From the NCBI GenBank assembly GCA_018646675.1, contig JABGUH010000012.1:62001-126000 (forward strand): DNA of 64,000 bases, written 5' to 3'. Shown in pieces: positions 56,133-64,000 of this stretch. The number at the start of each line of letters is the position of its first letter. Position 1 is the stretch's first letter. This DNA is from Bdellovibrionales bacterium (GTDB lineage: Bacteria; Bdellovibrionota; Bacteriovoracia; Bacteriovoracales; Bacteriovoracaceae). The notes under the pieces are model-generated. The model saw only the letters and a program-made list of their open reading frames with translations, was not told where the DNA came from and ran no database searches. The translations under genes and the position numbers were made by a program.

Positions 56133-57014
56133 ATGAAATTATGGATGATATTAGCAGTTCTAATGATGGTCATGGCGCCGACCGTCTACGGAATCAACAA
56201 AGTTGTGTATGGAGTTGATGATCGAGTTGATGTGGTAGATTCCACCAATCCACTCTATGTTCAACTGGCCAGTGCCACTGCAGGAATGATTGATAAAAGA
56301 GATCTAGTTTTAAAGGATGACTATTACAAAGTTAGTGGTGGAACTTTAGAAGATAGGGGTATCTGCTCCTATGCTCGTTTTGCCCAACAGACTACTGCAC
56401 CAGTATGCTCAGGTTTTTTAGTTGCACCAGATCTACTCGTAACTGCTGGCCACTGTGTCAAGGGCGTTAGTAACTGTAAGAACTTTCGATGGGTTTTCGA
56501 CTATATGGTTGATGGCAGTAGTAATGTGATTGAGCAGGTTGCTGTTGATAATGTTTATAGCTGTGTGGAAGTGATTCAACGGAGTCTGAGCCGCGTTAGC
56601 AATCAGGACTATGCATTGATTCGTTTGGATCGTCCAGTCGTTGGCCGTACGCCAGTTACAGTACGGACCAGTGGGAAAATTGCAGATGACGCGCAATTAG
56701 TAATTATTGGACATCCATCTGGGTTGCCAACCAAGATCGCCGATGGGGCCAACGTTCGTAAGAACAACAAAAGAAGCCACTTTGTTACCAATCTGGACTC
56801 CTTTGCAGGTAACTCTGGTTCGGCGGTATTTGATGCAAATAGTGGCTTATTAGAAGGGATTTTGGTACGTGGTGCTCAAGACTATACCTACGAGCGTACA
56901 AATGGTAGTCGCTGTATGGTTCCTAATGTTTGTGAGATGGATGAGTGTCGTGGGGAGGATGTATCACGAATTACCACTGTCACAAAGCTGATGGAGATCT
57001 TGGCAACAGAATAG
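56133..57014 (+). CDS. Secreted trypsin-like serine protease
   Basis: 293 residues. Signal peptide about 1-20. Chymotrypsin-fold protease with catalytic triad H107 (TAGHC), D159 (NQDYALI) and S228 (GNSGSAV). Cysteines near 78, 92, 108, 115 and 144 and four at the C-terminus (about 260-275) suggest disulphides. The layout is closer to V8/glutamyl endopeptidase-like bacterial enzymes than to trypsin. A propeptide (about 21-75) may be removed on activation. TAGGAG lies 8 bases before the ATG. Single gene, ended by a strong terminator. Confidence 0.9.
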   Translation: MKLWMILAVLMMVMAPTVYGINKVVYGVDDRVDVVDSTNPLYVQLASATAGMIDKRDLVLKDDYYKVSGGTLEDRGICSYARFAQQTTAPVCSGFLVAPDLLVTAGHCVKGVSNCKNFRWVFDYMVDGSSNVIEQVAVDNVYSCVEVIQRSLSRVSNQDYALIRLDRPVVGRTPVTVRTSGKIADDAQLVIIGHPSGLPTKIADGANVRKNNKRSHFVTNLDSFAGNSGSAVFDANSGLLEGILVRGAQDYTYERTNGSRCMVPNVCEMDECRGEDVSRITTVTKLMEILATE

Positions 57015-57047
57015 TAGATATCTAAGTAAAAAATTATAGTTTGTAAT

Positions 57048-57077
57048 AGGGGAGGGCCTTTGCACCTCCCCTTTTTG
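57048..57077 (+). terminator. Rho-independent terminator after the serine protease gene
   Basis: 8-bp GC-rich stem (AGGGGAGG / CCTCCCCT) around a 9-base loop, followed directly by a T-run at 57072-57076. The following 147 bases to 57225 are very AT-rich and hold the glycosyltransferase promoter; no clear gene is seen there. Confidence 0.88.
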
Positions 57078-57224
57078 TTTATTAATGGCCTTTTTCTGTC
57101 AGGTAGCCGACATCTTTTTCCCAATTTAATAAATCTAAAATTTCGTTAATCTATATAAGTAATTAATAATTTTAGCTATTCATTAATTCGAACTGATAAA
57201 TTTGATTGGGAGCGTGGGACACAG

Positions 57225-58502
57225 ATGAGAATTGGAATAATTATTGGGCGAATTGGCGATGTCGATGGAGTGGCCTTAGAGACAGAGAAGTGGATAAAAG
57301 TTTTAAGACGGATGGGACATGATATTTATATTCTCTCCGGACGATTTCGCGATCATGTGGTGGGGCCAGAGAGAGAGACTCTATTATCAACTCTCTCCTT
57401 TTTCTCTCCTGAGTGTGAGTGGGAACAAAATCGTGCATTTTTCTATCCCAACCCAGATCCTGGAGAGTTGACTTTTCATTTAGAGAAGGCTTCTGTTCGG
57501 GTGGCAAGAAGGATTTTTCGTTGGGTTTTACAGAACAAAATTCAAATGATTATCTCGGAGAATGCCTCTGCACTCCCCTGTCATCTGTCGATGGGGTTGG
57601 GGATTAAGAAAGCCTTGGAGATTATGGACATTCCAGTTATAACCCACGATCACGATTTTTACTGGGAGCGGGGAGATCGTTACAAAACACCTCATAAGTC
57701 GATTCAAAAAATGATTACGGAGAGCTTTCCTCTGCGTCTTCCTCATGTCAAACATGCAGTGATTAATAGTTACTCACAAAATGCAATGAAAGAGCGCTTT
57801 GGCCGTGATTCGATGGTGATACCAAACGTAATGGATTTCTCTGAGCCCTACGGAGTCAAGGATAGTTACAATCGGGATCTGCTTAAGGAGCTTAAGTTTG
57901 AGAAAGATGCAATTCCACTATTTCAGATAACTAGAATTGTTAAGCGTAAGGGGATAGAGGTTGCAATTGAGTTGGTTCATCGACTGCAGGATCAACGTTT
58001 TAAATTGGTTATTACTGGCAGCTTTGCAGATGATGAACGTAAGGGTTACTACCTAGAGTTAAAGAACTATATTCGTCAGCACCGCCTGGGTAAACAGGTG
58101 ATTTTTGGCCATAAACGAATTTTAAGTGAGCGTGGATTAACCTACCATAAAAAGAAGATCTACTCCTTAAGTGATGCTTACGCTAATGCTGCAGCCTGTA
58201 CCTACTTCAGTACCTATGAGGGGTTTGGTAACGCTTTTGTGGAGTGTGTATTGGCCAAAAAACCTATTTTTGTTAATAACTATAAGCCAGTTTATTGGCC
58301 AGATATTGGTAGTCTTGGGTTTAAGACAGTTCAGTTGGAGGATAATCAGTTAACTGATGCTGCGGTTAGTGAGATTAGTGACATTTTAGGAAAGCCAAAA
58401 CTTCAAAAAGAGGTGGTAGAGCATAACTATCAGCTTGGTAAACAGTACTTTTCATTGGATGTGTTAGAAGAGAAATTGGAGCAGTTGATCGGGAGTTTTT
58501 AG
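57225..58502 (+). CDS. Glycosyltransferase family 4-like protein
   Basis: 425 residues, GT-B fold. The N-terminal Rossmann part starts IGIIIGRIGDVDGVALET; the C-terminal part has QITRIVKRKGIEVAIEL and FSTYEGFGNAFVECVLAKKP, the nucleotide-sugar site with its ExxxxxxE-like acidic pair. The donor and acceptor are unknown; soluble GT4 enzymes of this layout include mannosyl- and glucosyl-transferases that make compatible solutes or glycolipids. A GGGAG/GTGGGA site precedes the ATG. The Mla-type lipid transport genes start 23 bases downstream, so a link to envelope lipid is possible. Confidence 0.82.
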   Translation: MRIGIIIGRIGDVDGVALETEKWIKVLRRMGHDIYILSGRFRDHVVGPERETLLSTLSFFSPECEWEQNRAFFYPNPDPGELTFHLEKASVRVARRIFRWVLQNKIQMIISENASALPCHLSMGLGIKKALEIMDIPVITHDHDFYWERGDRYKTPHKSIQKMITESFPLRLPHVKHAVINSYSQNAMKERFGRDSMVIPNVMDFSEPYGVKDSYNRDLLKELKFEKDAIPLFQITRIVKRKGIEVAIELVHRLQDQRFKLVITGSFADDERKGYYLELKNYIRQHRLGKQVIFGHKRILSERGLTYHKKKIYSLSDAYANAAACTYFSTYEGFGNAFVECVLAKKPIFVNNYKPVYWPDIGSLGFKTVQLEDNQLTDAAVSEISDILGKPKLQKEVVEHNYQLGKQYFSLDVLEEKLEQLIGSF

Positions 58503-58525
58503 TTTGCTCTCTAAGGATAATCTAG

Positions 58526-59272
58526 ATGCTTAGGCTGCAGGTTGAAAATGGGCAGACTAAAATGGTCAAGGGGCGTACCCATCGCCAAGAGTATCTGCGA
58601 GTACTATTGCAGCAGATCTACTTTACCTTTAATCAGGCCCTACCGCTAGTTCTGATTATTGCATCGATTGTCGGAGCAGCAGTCGCTTTTCAGGCACGAT
58701 TTACCCTCTCTTTTCTCGGGACTGATGCTGGTCGGATGGGAGAGATATTGGTCTTTATCCTTTTTCGTGAGCTGACCCCACTTTTAACCTCATTAATTGT
58801 CATTGCCCGTAGTGTGACCGCTGTCTCCTCGGAGTTGGCAACGATGACAGTGCAGCAGGAGATTGAGGCATTAGAGTTTATTGGAATCGATATTAATCGT
58901 TATCTATTGTTACCAAGGATCGTTGCAGGAGCAATTTCACTCTTCTCCCTCTCCTTTGTTTTTTGGATGATCTCACTAATTGGTAGCTGGGTGGGAGTTA
59001 ACTGGTCATCTTATTGGCCTTTCGATCGCTTTTTAGAGGTTATCGCCCAGGCCTTAACACCAATGGATATTATCTTTTTTGTCTTAAAAGGGGTTTTGAC
59101 TGGTGCGGTGGTTTTCTACTTAGCTTGCCGGATCGGGTTAAGTGTACGTAATGCCTCTTTTGAGGTGCCAATTGTTACCAATCATGCGGTGGTGGATACT
59201 CTGTTTGTCGCTCTAGGGATACAAATTTTTCTTTCCGCTATATTCTATTTTTTATTTGGAGTAACTTTGTAA
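58526..59272 (+). CDS. mlaE: MCE/Mla-type lipid ABC transporter permease MlaE
   Basis: Inner-membrane permease of the phospholipid transport system between the two membranes. 248 residues. The family core is clear: FRELTPLLTSLIVIARSVTAVSSELATMTVQQEIEALEFIGID (the conserved EIEAL segment and Arg), then four helices. AAGGA lies before the ATG. The stop overlaps the next gene as TAATG. Confidence 0.9.
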   Translation: MLRLQVENGQTKMVKGRTHRQEYLRVLLQQIYFTFNQALPLVLIIASIVGAAVAFQARFTLSFLGTDAGRMGEILVFILFRELTPLLTSLIVIARSVTAVSSELATMTVQQEIEALEFIGIDINRYLLLPRIVAGAISLFSLSFVFWMISLIGSWVGVNWSSYWPFDRFLEVIAQALTPMDIIFFVLKGVLTGAVVFYLACRIGLSVRNASFEVPIVTNHAVVDTLFVALGIQIFLSAIFYFLFGVTL

Positions 59273-60030
59273 TGGGGATGACAGCAGTGCTCCCTATTCA
59301 AGCGGTTGATGTTGTTGGACAAACTTGCACCGGGCAGAAAGTTGGAGATATTGCTCCGCTGAACTTCTCTTTAAAGGCGGGAGAAATTGGAGGGATACTT
59401 TACTCACGAGATGCAATTCTACTTTTCCAGTTGATCCTGGGAATGGGAGAACTAAAGCAGGGAACAATTCATCTGAATGGAATTCCCTTGGTTGCTAGTA
59501 ATGGATCCCATCCAATCGCATGGAGACAGTTGATAGGGTTTGCCAATTGTCGTAAAGGTCTATTATCAAATCTCTCATTATTAGATAATGTTAACTTGCC
59601 GGCCAAATATCATGGCTACTATCTTAATGGCCAAGGCCAGGAGGAGGTTGCTGCTAAGGAGCTAGCGCGACTTGAAGTACCTTCCAACCTATGGGGTAAA
59701 CGGCCGAGTGAGGTATCTGGTTTTATTCGCAAGCGGGTGATTCTTGCCCGTTCAGTAGTATTAGATCCAGAAATTCTGCTCCTGGACTCTCCCTCAGAGC
59801 TCTTTTCATGGCAACATCTACCACTTCTGGGCAGATGGATTTTGCACCAAAAAGAGCACGGGAGAGGAGTCTTGATTGGTAGTGATAATGTGCCATTTTT
59901 ATTGGCACTGAATGATTGGTTGATCATCACTCCGGCCGGAGAGATGGACTACAAATTTAAGCACCATGTAGACTCTAAATGGCTTGAGGGAGCAGATGTA
60001 ATGCGAAGATCGCTCCAAAATGAAGAATGA
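59272..60030 (+). CDS. MlaF-like ABC subunit without ATPase motifs
   Basis: 252 residues in the place and length of MlaF, but nearly all nucleotide-binding residues are gone. The Walker A region reads GILYSRDAILLF (about 41-52) with no GxxGxGK lysine. The signature motif reads VSGFIRKR instead of LSGGMQQR. Walker B keeps LLLD (D172), but the catalytic Glu is Ser (S173). The switch His is absent (GSDN). The overall order of strands is kept, so it is a derived ABC protein and not a random ORF. It probably binds MlaE as a pseudo-ATPase, with the true ATPase, if any, encoded elsewhere. Confidence 0.78.
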   Translation: MGMTAVLPIQAVDVVGQTCTGQKVGDIAPLNFSLKAGEIGGILYSRDAILLFQLILGMGELKQGTIHLNGIPLVASNGSHPIAWRQLIGFANCRKGLLSNLSLLDNVNLPAKYHGYYLNGQGQEEVAAKELARLEVPSNLWGKRPSEVSGFIRKRVILARSVVLDPEILLLDSPSELFSWQHLPLLGRWILHQKEHGRGVLIGSDNVPFLLALNDWLIITPAGEMDYKFKHHVDSKWLEGADVMRRSLQNEE

Positions 60031-60066
60031 AATAGTGACGCTGGGTAATAGCGAAAGAGGGGATGG

Positions 60067-60933
60067 ATGAAATTATCACTAATTGAAAAAAAAGCACTGG
60101 TGGGAGTGGTGACAGTTGTCAGCATCTTTGTTCTATCCATCTTGGTGATTGGTAATAAAAATCTATGGTTTGAAAGTAAAAATCACTATAAAACTATTTT
60201 AAATAGTGCCGAAGGTCTATCGGTAGGAAGTTTAGTTACCCTTTCGGGATTAAGGGTTGGAGAGATCAGATCACTCTCGGTCGATCAAGATAACCGAGTA
60301 GTGGTACATTTTACTATCCGCCGCTCTTTGGCGAATAAGGTTCGTAAAAAGAGTATTGCTAAAGTTATCCGATCTTTTGTTATTGGTGAAAAGAAGATTA
60401 ATATCATTCCAGGGCCGGTCAGTTCACTGTTAGTACCTGACGGGGGGGAGGTTGTAGGTGAGGATTCCACTGAGTTAACTGATCTACTCTCTGGAGAGAA
60501 TATCTCTGTATTAGTGCAGAAAATGGAGAGTTTCTCCCAAGGGATGGAGCAGTGGAGTACTGGCCTTGCAGAGTTTTCAAGTAAAGTTAATCCGAAACAG
60601 ATGGCATCAATCTATCAGCAGATTCACCCAACTTTGAGCAATATTAATCTAGTGGCAAAGGATGGACGCTACCTATTTCGAGCGATGCGTCAGCAGTTAT
60701 TCAATGACAACTTAGCAAATAAGACCCTGGTAAGTTTAAATCAGATACTGACGCCGGTGGCCAAACGTAAGCTCTTAATGGAGCAGGTGTTAGATAATTT
60801 ACAGGTAATCTCTGATGAGTTAAAGGCCAATCCCCAATTTACAGCTGAATTGGTTACCGCCTTGAAAGAGGTCGTGATCACGCTCAAGGCGATCCAAAAG
60901 ACCTGGATGTTAAAAGATCACGTTCAAAAATAA
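60067..60933 (+). CDS. mlaD: MCE-domain lipid transfer protein MlaD-like
   Basis: 288 residues. One N-terminal membrane helix (about 10-30), then a single MCE domain (about 38-120; SAEGLSVGSLVTLSGLRVGEI is the family core) and a helical C-terminal part (about 140-280). MlaD proteins form hexameric rings in the periplasm that carry lipids to or from the permease MlaE. Longer than E. coli MlaD (183) because of the C-terminal helices, as in other MCE proteins that form a tube. AGGGG lies just before the ATG. Confidence 0.88.
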   Translation: MKLSLIEKKALVGVVTVVSIFVLSILVIGNKNLWFESKNHYKTILNSAEGLSVGSLVTLSGLRVGEIRSLSVDQDNRVVVHFTIRRSLANKVRKKSIAKVIRSFVIGEKKINIIPGPVSSLLVPDGGEVVGEDSTELTDLLSGENISVLVQKMESFSQGMEQWSTGLAEFSSKVNPKQMASIYQQIHPTLSNINLVAKDGRYLFRAMRQQLFNDNLANKTLVSLNQILTPVAKRKLLMEQVLDNLQVISDELKANPQFTAELVTALKEVVITLKAIQKTWMLKDHVQK

Positions 60934-60980
60934 CTAAAGGTGTGTTAGGCTGCCCCCGTTAAGTTTCAGGAGATATAACT

Positions 60981-61796
60981 ATGACAAGTGATCCCGTTAT
61001 CATTACTGCTGCAATTGTTGGTGCCGAAAGAAGTGTCGAGCAGTGTGCGGCCCTGCCCATTACCCCCGAACAGCTAGTTGATGCGGCAGTTGAATCTGTC
61101 GAGGCCGGTGCTTCAATTATCCATCTCCATGTACGAGATGAAGATGGTCAGCCTAGTCAACGGGTAGATATTTTTTCTAAGGTAACTGATTTAATTCGCC
61201 AGCGTTGTGATGCAATCATACAATATTCGACCGGAGGAGCGGTGGGGACTACCACCCAAGACCGAATTGCTCCATTGGTGTTGGCCCCAGAGATGGGAAC
61301 ACTCTCTTTAGGTACTCTTAATTTTGGTGAGGATATTTTTGAAAATGGCCATGATACGATCATAGAGATTGCGCAGGGATTGAGATTAAATAATGTTGTT
61401 CCAGAAGTAGAGATTTTTGACTTAGGGATGATGGAGACTTTAGAGCGTTACTTGGCCCAGGAGCTAATTCCCAAAAAATTTCATGTGGATTTTGTGTTGG
61501 GGGTTCCTGGAGGATTAAGTGGTACCATCGAAAATCTGGTCACACTAGTTGGCCGTCTTCCTAAAGGGCAGAGTTGGAGTGCCGCCGGTTTAGGCCGGTA
61601 TGAGCTACCACTGACGCTACATGCTTTGGCGATGGGGGGCCATGTTCGGGTAGGGTTAGAGGATAATATCTACTATCGCAAGGGGGAGTTAGCAAAATCC
61701 AATGCCCAGTTAATTGAGCGAGTAGTTCGGATAGCAAAGGAGTGTGATCGTCCGATTGCTACTGTTGAGCAGGCGCGGCAGATGCTGCTTGCCTGA
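60981..61796 (+). CDS. BKACE-family beta-keto acid cleavage enzyme (DUF849)
   Basis: TIM-barrel zinc enzyme, 271 residues. H48 and H50 in IIHLHVRD are the zinc ligands; E143 (PEVEIFD) and E227 (GLEDNIYY) are at family positions. Members condense a beta-keto acid with acetyl-CoA to give acetoacetate and a new CoA ester; the known member Kce acts in lysine fermentation. The substrate here is unknown and nothing around it points to lysine degradation. CAGGAG lies 7 bases before the ATG. Confidence 0.88.
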   Translation: MTSDPVIITAAIVGAERSVEQCAALPITPEQLVDAAVESVEAGASIIHLHVRDEDGQPSQRVDIFSKVTDLIRQRCDAIIQYSTGGAVGTTTQDRIAPLVLAPEMGTLSLGTLNFGEDIFENGHDTIIEIAQGLRLNNVVPEVEIFDLGMMETLERYLAQELIPKKFHVDFVLGVPGGLSGTIENLVTLVGRLPKGQSWSAAGLGRYELPLTLHALAMGGHVRVGLEDNIYYRKGELAKSNAQLIERVVRIAKECDRPIATVEQARQMLLA

Positions 61797-61880
61797 GTAT
61801 TATCGGTTAGCTGTAAAAGGATAAACTAATATATACCTCAAGATAGTTAAGACAAGTATGGTTAATCGGATCAGACTCCC

Positions 61881-62744
61881 TCATACATTTTTAGTAAGAT
61901 TTACGGCAGCACGGTTTACTATCTGCTCAACCTCCGCTAAGTTTTGATAGTTATGATGTTTCTTATAGCCATTAATTAGTACTTCACCTTTTTGGACAAT
62001 CTGTTGATAGATGGCAGAACGTCTGTTTTGATTTAGCTCTCTGATTGTAAGCAGATGATCCATTGACTTAATACGCCAATAGTCCATTGCGAAGTAGCGG
62101 TGGGAGAGTTGATCTTGATGGCCGCCATATTTGATGGTAATTGGAGTGTCAACAAAACCTACTTGATAGAGAGAGGTTATTTTTAGCCAGAGGTCATAGT
62201 CCTCACAGACAGGGTAGGAGTCATCAAATCCACCCATCTGATCATAGAGCTCTCTTGAAAGCATCACGGCCGAGGGGCTAATCAGACAGAGTTTAAGTGA
62301 AGGTATAAAGATATCCCCCCCACTTTTTTTATGTTTTAATCTTTGATTAACTCTCTTGCCATTACGAATCCATAGCTCCTCACCGTGTACTAATTGGCAG
62401 TCAGGGTGGTTGGCCAAGTACTCAATCTGCAAAGAGAGTTTGTTCGGTTGCCATTGATCATCAGAGTCTAAAAAAGCGATCCATTTACCGATCGAGTGTT
62501 TGACGCCAAAATTTCTCGCTGCCGACACCCCCTGATTATTAGTAACTAGCAAACGAGTCGGCTGGTCACTTCTATTTAATATTGGCATCGTTATCTTGGA
62601 AGTAGAATCAGTTGAGCCATCATCAACAATGATCAGTTCAAAGTTGCGATAGCTCTGACTTAAAACCGACTCAATCGCGGGCACTACTTGGGTGGCCCGA
62701 TTGTAGGTAGGGATAATAACACTAACTGTTATCGGACTGCTCAT
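61881..62744 (-). CDS. Glycosyltransferase family 2
   Basis: 287 residues, GT-A fold. VSVIIPTYNRA at the N-terminus, IVDDGSTD near 40, and FLDSDDQW near 92 with the metal-binding DxD. Probable sugar transfer to a surface polysaccharide or lipid. It overlaps the aldo/keto reductase gene by 23 bases and lacks a clear ribosome site, so it relies on coupling. The donor and acceptor are unknown. Confidence 0.87.
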   Translation of the reverse strand: MSSPITVSVIIPTYNRATQVVPAIESVLSQSYRNFELIIVDDGSTDSTSKITMPILNRSDQPTRLLVTNNQGVSAARNFGVKHSIGKWIAFLDSDDQWQPNKLSLQIEYLANHPDCQLVHGEELWIRNGKRVNQRLKHKKSGGDIFIPSLKLCLISPSAVMLSRELYDQMGGFDDSYPVCEDYDLWLKITSLYQVGFVDTPITIKYGGHQDQLSHRYFAMDYWRIKSMDHLLTIRELNQNRRSAIYQQIVQKGEVLINGYKKHHNYQNLAEVEQIVNRAAVNLTKNV

Positions 62745-63678
62745 ACTGTTGGAGGATGGAGTTGATGGTAGCTTCTGTTGGTGACTGCTCCAGCGCAGTC
62801 AGGGTGGATTGTAGTTGCTCAATATTTCTTACTCCACATAGGGAGATCTCAACTTGTCGGATAAAACGATTATATGAGAGAGCAAAGGAGACGGCACCAA
62901 CCTGATGTTCGGCTAAAATGGGCAGCAATTTTTCGGCTTTTTTTACTCGATGGTCTGGTCGGGAGTTTTTCCACCACGGTGCCCATGAACGTAAGTCGGT
63001 GGCATCAAATTGTCGTTGGGGCGTGACTCGACCAGTTAGAATCCCTTTATCAAATGTCCCATACCCCATAACGCTGATCCTCTGTTTCTCTATCATTTTG
63101 GTCAGAGCAGTTGCGGTGGTTGGGGCAAACAGATTATGCTCTTGTTGGATCGCCTCAACCGGAGCAATCTCCAGCGCCGCCGAGAGATCATCAGCATTTG
63201 TGTTGCTTAATCCAATATGACGAATTTGCCCCCGCTCTTTGGCCTTCGCCAGTAGCTCCATTGGGCGGCGGATATCCACTCTCTTATCTGGCCAGTGAAT
63301 CATATAGAGGTCGATGTAGTCACTGTCTAACCTCTGACGTGACTCTTCTAACATCTTCGCCGCTACCTGTGGATCATTTGTCATGTTAATTCGCTGACTT
63401 TTATGCCAGTCCACTCCACATTTTGAGACGATAAACACTTGATCTCGACAGTTGGCAAAGGCTTTGCCAATACGTCGCTCACTCTCTCCGAATCCGTAAA
63501 CTGGAGCAGTATCAAAAATAGTGACTCCTAACTCCACAGCGTGTAGTAGTAGTGTCACGGCCCTATCGCTGCTAATCTCGCCAAAACCGTAGCCGCCTCC
63601 CTCACCACTAATAGATGCACCTCCAAAACCAATTGGCAGTTGGGAGTGGCGAGTTAAAAGTGTCGGGAGAGGACTCAT
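62722..63678 (-). CDS. Aldo/keto reductase
   Basis: 318 residues, NADPH-dependent TIM barrel. Catalytic tetrad D56, Y61, K86 and H128 (FDTAPVYG, VSKCG, YMIHWPD), all present. Cofactor-binding segments near the C-terminus (ILTGR) are typical. Substrate unknown. The start overlaps the mutS stop as ATGA. mutS, this gene and the glycosyltransferase form one minus-strand unit. Confidence 0.9.
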   Translation of the reverse strand: MSPLPTLLTRHSQLPIGFGGASISGEGGGYGFGEISSDRAVTLLLHAVELGVTIFDTAPVYGFGESERRIGKAFANCRDQVFIVSKCGVDWHKSQRINMTNDPQVAAKMLEESRQRLDSDYIDLYMIHWPDKRVDIRRPMELLAKAKERGQIRHIGLSNTNADDLSAALEIAPVEAIQQEHNLFAPTTATALTKMIEKQRISVMGYGTFDKGILTGRVTPQRQFDATDLRSWAPWWKNSRPDHRVKKAEKLLPILAEHQVGAVSFALSYNRFIRQVEISLCGVRNIEQLQSTLTALEQSPTEATINSILQQYEQSDNS

Positions 63679-64000
63679 TGTAACTCACTTTGTAGGTCTG
63701 CCAGTTTATTCATTGCTTCCATCGGGGTGATGTGGTTAAGCTTCAGCTCCTTGATTTGAATTGCCAGCCTTGCTGATATTTGGTCCTCTTTTTGCTCGCT
63801 TGGCATGGTTTGCTCCAAAGGCAACTCCATCTGCTTTACTGTTAATTTTTGCCCACTACTCTCAAGAGAGTGTAGGATCTCTTTGGCGCGGTTGAGCACA
63901 TGGGGAGGAAGTCCCGCCAATTTTGCAACATGGATACCATAGCTTTGGGTCGCCCCTCCCTCTAGCAAGCGGTAGAGAAAGTGTACATCATCACCATCGA
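63675..64000 (-). CDS. mutS: DNA mismatch repair protein MutS (partial, C-terminus only)
   Basis: Only the last 108 codons are in the window; the gene continues past 64000. The segment LLEGGATQSYGIHVAKLAGLP is the conserved end of the MutS ATPase domain (usually EGxxxxSYGIxVAxLAGxP). It is followed by a helical tail ending MEAMNKLADLQSEL, the typical MutS C-terminal motif. MutS recognises mismatches and starts repair. Confidence 0.93.
   Translation of the reverse strand, partial: DGDDVHFLYRLLEGGATQSYGIHVAKLAGLPPHVLNRAKEILHSLESSGQKLTVKQMELPLEQTMPSEQKEDQISARLAIQIKELKLNHITPMEAMNKLADLQSELQ

Noticed and set aside
1..64000. tRNA, rRNA, insertion sequences, prophage or integrative element
   Set aside because: No cloverleaf, rRNA core, transposase, integrase or phage gene was seen, and gene gaps are short throughout.

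Overview
The window reads as a contiguous, gene-dense chromosome segment of a Gram-negative (two-membrane) bacterium. The evidence is a menaquinone pathway, a membrane-bound nitrate reductase, a lipid-transport MCE operon, FtsEX with an EnvC-like activator, an outer-membrane-type lipoprotein, and minor type IV pilins. Base composition is slightly AT-rich and codon use looks even throughout. I see no rRNA, tRNA, CRISPR array, transposase or prophage gene. Taxonomy cannot be fixed from the sequence. The mix (ftsE-ftsX-LytM-ctpA order, nucleoside salvage, large secreted coiled-coil proteins) would suit a deltaproteobacterial or Bdellovibrionota-like lineage, but this is inference.

Layout. 1-942 and 939-1829 (minus): menC (cut by the window start) and menA. 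2364-12650 (plus): a respiratory nitrate reductase operon, cytochrome c-narG-narH-narJ-narI-narK-narK1, ended by a clear terminator and followed by a NifU-like protein and two small unknown genes. 14050-18434 (minus): menD, menF, ubiE/menG and an L,D-transpeptidase. The nitrate operon therefore sits inside the menaquinone genes that make its electron donor. 18676-31181 (plus): polyprenyl diphosphate synthase, a TolB-like propeller, a degenerate sigma54-type regulator, ftsE, ftsX, envC-like, ctpA, xseA, a LytM lipoprotein and a kinase-like protein without a recognisable ATP site. 31209-35172 (minus): a nucleoside salvage operon (phosphorylases, cytidine deaminase, DEDDh exonuclease). It is divergent from 35256-38579 (plus): a small membrane protein, a NupC-type nucleoside transporter and RNase G.

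38598-54630 is the most unusual part. A minus-strand block encodes a secreted EF-hand-like protein, two short minor pilins, a 1064-residue prepilin-like protein, a small membrane protein, a ParA-type ATPase with an N-terminal DNA-binding-like segment, and a secreted Cys/Pro-rich protein. Divergent from it are a 1540-residue protein (von Willebrand A domain, about 780 residues of coiled coil including a long 11-residue-repeat stalk, one membrane segment, a cytoplasmic tail) and a hybrid histidine kinase whose phospho-acceptor histidine is an arginine. I infer a surface or envelope-spanning machine, with the vWA protein possibly playing the role PilY1 plays with minor pilins elsewhere.

54677-64000 holds dihydroorotase, a secreted trypsin-like protease, a glycosyltransferase, an Mla-type lipid transport operon whose ATPase subunit has lost its nucleotide-binding motifs, a BKACE-family enzyme, and on the minus strand the 3' end of mutS, an aldo/keto reductase and a family 2 glycosyltransferase.

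Two patterns recur. Several signalling or ATPase proteins lack key catalytic residues (regulator at 21233, kinases at 29472 and 52201, MlaF at 59272). At least one well-conserved gene (xseA) has no ATG/GTG/TTG in the place where homology and the ribosome binding site put its start.
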